Part shown: positions 7,171 through 10,991 of the stretch, in pieces | How the letters are laid out: each line of letters begins with the position of its first letter | How positions within the stretch are numbered: position 1 is the stretch's first letter | Origin: Amoebophilaceae bacterium | Lineage (GTDB): Bacteria; Bacteroidota; Bacteroidia; Cytophagales; Amoebophilaceae | Length of the DNA stretch: 10,991 nt | Direction of reading: 5' to 3' | Assembly (NCBI GenBank): GCA_023257955.1 | Contig: JALRAY010000034.1 | Coordinates: forward strand, 1 to 10,991 | Notes under the pieces: generated by a model | What the model was told of the DNA's origin: nothing | Seen by the model: only the letters and a program-made list of their open reading frames with translations | Database searches by the model: none | Made by a program: the position numbers and the translations under genes

Positions 7171-7338
7171 ATGCGTAAACAACATTCATTATCCAGACAC
7201 CAACACGACGCTTACTTTAAAAACGTCTTCGCAAAACGAGAAAATGTGCTTAAGTTTTTAAAGCATTGCTTGCCACTGCAAGTACTAGACCTCATAGATT
7301 GGTACTGTATCATTTATACTACACTCATTTCAGGCTAA
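7171..7338 (+). pseudogene. N-terminal stub of an Rpn-family nuclease
   Basis: From ATG 7171 to TAA 7336-7338 there are 55 codons. The first ~44 match the usual start of Rpn/YhgA-like PD-(D/E)XK proteins (recombination-promoting nucleases, often labelled putative transposases): QHDAYFKNVFAKRENVLKFL followed by KHCLPLQVLDLIDW, equivalent to the family pattern HDxxFKxxF...xxFLxxxLP. Full members are about 250-320 residues and carry catalytic Asp/Glu/Lys residues further on, all missing here. The last ~11 residues after the Trp do not look like the family, so the rest was deleted or replaced. A non-functional remnant is the likely reading. The start is 45 bp after the 939-residue gene. Confidence 0.65.
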
Positions 7339-7361
7339 AGATTATAGTCAACTCAATTTTC

Positions 7362-7401
7362 GCCTTAATCACACTGAAATTAAGGCAAATAGTAGTTTTT
7401 T
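7362..7401 (+). terminator. Candidate intrinsic terminator
   Basis: GCCTTAAT (7362-7369) and ATTAAGGC (7379-7386) form a perfect 8-bp stem with a 9-nt loop. A T6 run follows at 7396-7401 after a 9-nt gap. It lies downstream of the 939-residue gene and the Rpn stub. The stem is only moderately GC-rich and the T-tract is displaced, so strength is uncertain. The hairpin could also work on the minus strand, where only a short AAAATT follows. Confidence 0.4.
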
Positions 7402-7408
7402 CGCCTAG

Positions 7409-7556
7409 TTAGAAAGCATTAAATACTTCAACATGATTGTCTCGAATATTTTTAATTAAAGCTATATTTTGCTTAGCATTAGAATAGTCTAGCTCGAAAT
7501 ACTCATGCATTAGGATCTAGTGTAACCGAACTGATACAGTGTTCAATACCCTGCTT
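7409..7556 (-). pseudogene. Unidentified frameshifted protein fragment
   Basis: Two minus-strand frames join near 7506. Upstream frame 7503-7556 reads KQGIEHCISSVTLDPNA then TGA. Downstream frame 7409-7510 reads HEYFELDYSNAKQNIALI then KNIRDNHVEVFNAF and TAA. Joined, they give about 48 residues of normal, soluble-looking protein sequence, helix-like in the second part. I do not recognise the family. The fragment is too short to be a gene and lies among other remnants. Confidence 0.3.
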
Positions 7557-7645
7557 CTATAACGCGGAATTATAGCACCTTAGTCGAGGTGACTTTACGC
7601 ATTATACATGATGATGTCCCTTGTGAATTTTTCAACAAGCTTTGT

Positions 7646-8794
7646 TTATGGCGCATCCGCAACAATCGCTTGCAACGTTTGCACCACATAGGCTATCTCT
7701 GCTAAGGTATTGTACTTGCTGAATGAAAAACGAAGCACTGATTCTACAGCAGCTGCTGCCGGATATAAGCGCGCTATCACATGAGATTGTAGCGATGAGC
7801 CACTGGCACACGCACTTCCTGCAGAAGCGGCTACCCCCTTAATATCCAAGTTAAATAATAACATATCATTAGCCTTATCCATAGGAAGCGTTACGCTAAG
7901 CACGGTATATAAACTCCCAGAGAGATCGCCACTTGCACCATTCAACGTTATGTCCGGAATAGCCGCTTGCAGCAACGCTATCATATACTTCTTTAACGCT
8001 AGTATATGCTCCCGATGAGCAGCCATATTGTGCTGCGCTATTTCTAAGGCATGACTAAAACCAACGATAGCAGCTATATTTTCAGTACCTGCACGCATGG
8101 TCCGCTCTTGACCTCCGCCTACTATTTGTGGAACGATAGATAATGTATCACGCACGTACACCATACCACAACCTTTAGGGCCATGGAATTTATGACTAGA
8201 TCCCACCAAAATATCCACCGGCAACGTTGCTAGATCCCACCAATAATGCCCCAGTGTTTGCACCGCATCCGTATGAAATATGGCACCATGTTGCCGACAC
8301 AAGTTCCCTATCTGTAGTAAGTCGTTGATAGTACCCACCTCATTATTCCCATGCATTAGACTTACTAAAGCAGGACTATACCGCTGCAGCAATTCTTCCA
8401 AGTGCTGATGGTTAACCTCCCCATCAGGATGCAAAGCCACATAATGTACCTGCAATGAATGATGCTTTGTCAAACGCTCGATAACATGCAATACCGACAC
8501 ATGCTCTATAGCGGAAGTAATAATATGCTTAATATTACATCCTTGAACCACTCCTACTAAAGCCAAGTTGTTGCCTTCCGTACCTCCGGACGTGAAAAAT
8601 ATTTCCCCTGGCGCAGCATGCAGCAGCTCCGCCACCGACTTGCGTGATTTTTCTATAGCCACTTTAGCCTCTCTGCCATACGCATGGAGCGAAGAAGGAT
8701 TACCAGACATCGTCTGCATATACGGCAACATCGCCGCTAGCACCTCCGGATCTAATGCCGTAGTAGCTGCATTATCCAAATAAACTTGCTTCAT
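7646..8794 (-). CDS. iscS: Cysteine desulfurase (NifS/IscS type)
   Basis: PLP-dependent enzyme of 382 residues that removes sulfur from L-cysteine, giving alanine and a protein-bound persulfide used for Fe-S clusters and tRNA/cofactor thiolation in the cytoplasm. Seen motifs: YLDNAATT (5-12), the phosphate-binding SGGTEGNN (69-76), HTDAVQ (174-179) with the Asp that contacts the PLP ring, SSHKFHGPKG (199-208) with Schiff-base Lys202, and the loop SAGSACASGSS (324-334) with persulfide Cys329. The loop spacing fits the NifS/IscS group rather than SufS. Length is normal and all key residues are present. The ATG (8792-8794) comes three bases after the glmM stop, so the two genes are almost certainly co-transcribed. 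No iscU, suf or thiI gene is adjacent, so the sulfur acceptor must be encoded elsewhere. Whether it is best called iscS or nifS is uncertain; the activity is not. Confidence 0.93.
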   Translation of the reverse strand: MKQVYLDNAATTALDPEVLAAMLPYMQTMSGNPSSLHAYGREAKVAIEKSRKSVAELLHAAPGEIFFTSGGTEGNNLALVGVVQGCNIKHIITSAIEHVSVLHVIERLTKHHSLQVHYVALHPDGEVNHQHLEELLQRYSPALVSLMHGNNEVGTINDLLQIGNLCRQHGAIFHTDAVQTLGHYWWDLATLPVDILVGSSHKFHGPKGCGMVYVRDTLSIVPQIVGGGQERTMRAGTENIAAIVGFSHALEIAQHNMAAHREHILALKKYMIALLQAAIPDITLNGASGDLSGSLYTVLSVTLPMDKANDMLLFNLDIKGVAASAGSACASGSSLQSHVIARLYPAAAAVESVLRFSFSKYNTLAEIAYVVQTLQAIVADAP

Positions 8795-8797
8795 AAT

Positions 8798-10198
8798 TTA
8801 TGATCCTATGTTGATTGTTGGGAACCTATCCTTCACCCTCTGGAGCACCGCTGAGGCAATCTCATCAGCCTGTTGCTGCGTATCCCCTTCCACACACAAA
8901 CGCATGATCGGCTCCGTATTAGAGGTCCGTAAATGAAACCACCCTCCTTCTACTGTCACGCGTAAACCTTCTAGCGTATTAGCAGAAAAATGGCGATAAC
9001 TATCCTGTACCCAAGCAATCACCGCAGTAGGATCTATGTCTGACGAAAGCTGAAGCTTCTTTTTACACATTACGGTGTTTGGATACCCTCTCCGCAACTG
9101 AGAAGCCGTCTTATCACACGTAGCTAAATGAGAAAGCAATAACGCAATCCCTACCAACGCATCCCTGCCATAATGTAAAGGAGGATAAATCACTCCCCCA
9201 TTCCCTTCTCCGCCTATTACCGCATCAGTAGCCTTCATCTGCGAAACCACATGCATCTCCCCTACCGGTGAAGCCGTATAGATACCCCCATACGCTTGAG
9301 TGATATGTGCTAAAGCACTGGAGGAAGAAAGATTAGAGACCGTATTCCCAGGCGAATGTTGTAAAACATAATCAGCTACCCCTACAAGGGTATACTCCTC
9401 CCCCCAAGGCTCCCCATGCTCATCAAAAATCACCAACCGATCCACATCAGGGTCTACAGCTATACCTAGATCGTAACTTCCTTGTTGCAACGTTGCTTGT
9501 AATACCCCCAAATGCGCGGTTGTAGGTTCTGGAGGATGTGGAAAAATACCCGTTACCTCACAAAACACCGGCGTGCATGCTACGCCCAATGCCTGCAATA
9601 ATAGCGGAACGGCTATCCCCCCTGTGGAGTTTACAGCATCTACTACCACCTTGAACTGACGACCTTGTATAGCCTGCCGTTGCACCAGTGGCAGCGATAG
9701 AATGTCTTGGATATGTTGCGCTATGTATCCATCCTCGCGCAGGAGATAACTCCCTATCTGATTGGCTGTGACAAAGGCAGGCTTTCCCGCTGCCGCTAAT
9801 GAAAAGATATCCGCCGCCGCTGCAGCATCTATATACTCCCCATCTTTGTTTAAGAGCTTGAGCGCATTCCATTCCCCAGGATTATGACTGGCGGTGATAA
9901 CGATTCCCCCTTGCGCGGCCAGTTGCGACACGGCTAAAGCAACCGTAGGTGTAGTAGATAACCCCAAGTCAAGCACCTGTATGCCGATGCTTTGCAACGT
10001 GGCAGCTACCAGTTGACTGATCATGACGCCGGAAGGTCGCGCATCCCTGCCGATAACAATGGTGGGGGCAGGGCAAGCAGCTGTAATATACTGACCATAC
10101 GCAGCCGTCATATACACTACGTCAATAGGCGTAAGCCCCTCCCCTATTTCACCGCCGATGGTACCCCGGATGCCTGATATAGATTTGATTAAAGCCAT
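8798..10198 (-). CDS. glmM: Phosphoglucosamine mutase
   Basis: Alpha-D-phosphohexomutase, 466 residues from the chosen start. It should convert glucosamine-6-phosphate to glucosamine-1-phosphate, the step before UDP-GlcNAc and so before peptidoglycan and lipopolysaccharide. Motifs: SISGIRGT near the N-terminus, catalytic phosphoserine loop TASHNP (Ser104), Mg-binding DPDVDR (Asp249, Asp251, Asp253), sugar loop GGEGNGG (329-335), and phosphate-binding RTSNTEP (424-430). A start at 10235-10237 would add 13 residues (MIYYFYINIFLHL), which are hydrophobic, AT-rich and unlike the family. MALIKSISGIRG at 10198 matches the usual Bacteroidetes N-terminus, so I prefer it. Phosphomannomutase activity is possible, because this branch of the superfamily is hard to split by motif; presence of the PBP1A pathway favours GlmM. 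It is the first gene of a two-gene unit with the desulfurase and divergent from the glycosylase gene. Confidence 0.9.
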   Translation of the reverse strand: MALIKSISGIRGTIGGEIGEGLTPIDVVYMTAAYGQYITAACPAPTIVIGRDARPSGVMISQLVAATLQSIGIQVLDLGLSTTPTVALAVSQLAAQGGIVITASHNPGEWNALKLLNKDGEYIDAAAAADIFSLAAAGKPAFVTANQIGSYLLREDGYIAQHIQDILSLPLVQRQAIQGRQFKVVVDAVNSTGGIAVPLLLQALGVACTPVFCEVTGIFPHPPEPTTAHLGVLQATLQQGSYDLGIAVDPDVDRLVIFDEHGEPWGEEYTLVGVADYVLQHSPGNTVSNLSSSSALAHITQAYGGIYTASPVGEMHVVSQMKATDAVIGGEGNGGVIYPPLHYGRDALVGIALLLSHLATCDKTASQLRRGYPNTVMCKKKLQLSSDIDPTAVIAWVQDSYRHFSANTLEGLRVTVEGGWFHLRTSNTEPIMRLCVEGDTQQQADEIASAVLQRVKDRFPTINIGS

Positions 10199-10488
10199 AA
10201 GATGTAAGAAGATGTTTATATAAAAATAGTATATCATAAATTGAGACCCACTTTATACGTGAATTAGCCAACTTGCCCCACTAAAAAGTAAAGAATTTCT
10301 TTTCTTCGTGCTTACCAGCACTTTGTGCATGTAGATTGTGCTGTGTTCTATGCCTTTTTTGCAATGGGGGTACTATGACTCATACGGACGAAACGCGCCG
10401 CTCACGACGTGTCTATAATGGCCTGCAGGTAGATAGAAGTCCTATAGAATCTTTATACGCCCACATACAGTTGATGCATCATTATTTT

Positions 10489-10991
10489 ATGAAGAAAATC
10501 GCTTTACCCCTCTCACAACCCGCCATCAGATTAGATGATACCTTCTACCATCGCGATGTAGTAGCCGTAGCCCAAGAGCTGATTGGCAAAAAGCTTGTAT
10601 GGCATGGTTGGGAAGGGATTATCACAGAAACGGAAGCGTATGGTGATGAGCGTGATGTAGCTTCGCATGCTGCGCGTGGTATCACGCCCCGTTCCGCTAT
10701 CATGTTTGGGCCTCCAGGATATGTATATGTGTACCTGATCTATGGAATGTATCACTGCCTCAACATTGTGACGGACGATACAGGGCAAGCGGGCGCTGTC
10801 TTGATTCGAGGGTTATCCATCGGGGAGCTGCACTTGGATGGACCTGGTAAAATTTGTCTGCACCTCGCGATTACAAAGAGCCATAATGGGTTGCATCTGG
10901 GTACTAATGAAGCATGTTATCTCACAACTGGCATTGCTGCTAACTATGAAGCGCTGCCGCGTGTTGGCATCAACAAGGCTACCGATAAGTT
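10489..10991 (+). CDS. mpg: 3-methyladenine DNA glycosylase, 3' end missing
   Basis: AAG/MPG-type glycosylase that flips out and excises alkylated or deaminated purines to start base-excision repair. 167 codons are visible and the frame is open at the window end. Compared with human AAG: ETEAY (47-51) gives catalytic Glu49 and Tyr51 (E125, Y127), ASHAARG gives His60 (H136), TPRSAIMFGPPG (66-77) is the next conserved loop, YVYLIYGMYHCLN (80-92) carries the intercalating-residue region, and VLIRGL (104-109) gives Arg107 (R182). DGPGK follows at 117-121. Family members are about 190-210 residues, so some 30-40 are missing. Start choice: ATG 10489 leaves 18 residues before FYHRD, as in typical members. 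ATG 10375 is in frame, preceded closely by GGGGG, and would add 38 basic residues; the frame is open back to 10285. It is divergent from glmM. Confidence 0.92.
   Translation, partial: MKKIALPLSQPAIRLDDTFYHRDVVAVAQELIGKKLVWHGWEGIITETEAYGDERDVASHAARGITPRSAIMFGPPGYVYVYLIYGMYHCLNIVTDDTGQAGAVLIRGLSIGELHLDGPGKICLHLAITKSHNGLHLGTNEACYLTTGIAANYEALPRVGINKATDK

Larger units (their letters stand above)
7127..7645. other. Gene-remnant region
   Basis: This 519-bp stretch lies between the convergent ends of the 939-residue gene and the cysteine desulfurase. It contains a plus-strand Rpn-family stub (7171-7338), a hairpin with T-tract (7362-7401) and a minus-strand frameshifted fragment of unknown origin (7409-7556). 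No tRNA or intact gene is visible. It reads as a site where old genes have been eroded. Confidence 0.65.

Noticed and set aside
7634..7646. AACAAGCTTTGTT near-palindrome just after the desulfurase stop as a terminator
   Set aside because: The stem is only about 5 AT-rich base pairs, with no solid T-tract on the minus strand.
9558..9872. 104-codon minus-strand open frame and the smaller plus-strand frame at 9992-10177
   Set aside because: Alternative frames of glmM; the mutase frame is intact throughout.
10531..10788. 85-codon minus-strand open frame
   Set aside because: Antisense to the glycosylase, whose catalytic motifs lie on the plus strand over the same bases.
1..10991. CRISPR array, tRNA/rRNA genes, toxin-antitoxin or phage-defence cassette
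   Set aside because: No regularly spaced repeats, no tRNA T-arm motifs in the gaps, and no gene pairs of that kind were seen when reading both strands.

Overview
The window looks like chromosomal DNA from a host-restricted Bacteroidetes bacterium, most plausibly an intracellular symbiont of the Amoebophilaceae (Cardinium/Amoebophilus type). This is inferred from four things. The housekeeping proteins are of Bacteroidetes type (GlmM opening with LIKSISGIRGTIGG; a TAnnTTTG-like promoter element). An ankyrin-repeat lipoprotein is present but broken. Gene debris includes a PBP1A fragment and an Rpn/PD-(D/E)XK stub. A small transposon-like element carries a clean target-site duplication. No similarity search was run.

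Left third (1-1529, all minus strand) is decaying accessory DNA. Positions 41-253 are a C-terminal piece of a PBP1A-like gene, about 90% identical to part of the intact gene 1.6 kb away. Positions 263-1475 are one ankyrin-repeat lipoprotein gene that has lost its ATG and is split into three reading frames, each break lying at a run of A (coding strand). The broken gene lies between the two copies of a ~146-bp direct repeat.

Middle (1530-7126) holds two large divergent envelope genes. One is an intact class A penicillin-binding protein (minus strand). The other is a secreted 939-residue protein (plus strand) with a gluzincin-type zinc metallopeptidase domain, a TolB-like beta-propeller and a probable outer-membrane beta-barrel. 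Their 410-bp shared upstream region contains a 102-bp MITE-like element with terminal inverted repeats and 8-bp flanking duplications.

Positions 7127-7645 hold only remnants: a 55-codon Rpn-family nuclease stub, a hairpin/T-tract terminator candidate and an unidentified frameshifted fragment.

Right third (7646-10991) is a tight two-gene minus-strand unit, glmM then a cysteine desulfurase with a 3-bp gap, followed by a divergent plus-strand 3-methyladenine DNA glycosylase cut off by the window end. GlmM feeds UDP-GlcNAc synthesis, which supplies the precursor PBP1A polymerises, so cell-wall synthesis is the common thread of the intact genes. The desulfurase serves Fe-S/thiolation chemistry and the glycosylase base-excision repair. 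I found no convincing new defence or secretion system. The most notable items are the MITE-like element, the repeat-flanked broken ankyrin lipoprotein and the three-part surface metalloprotein.
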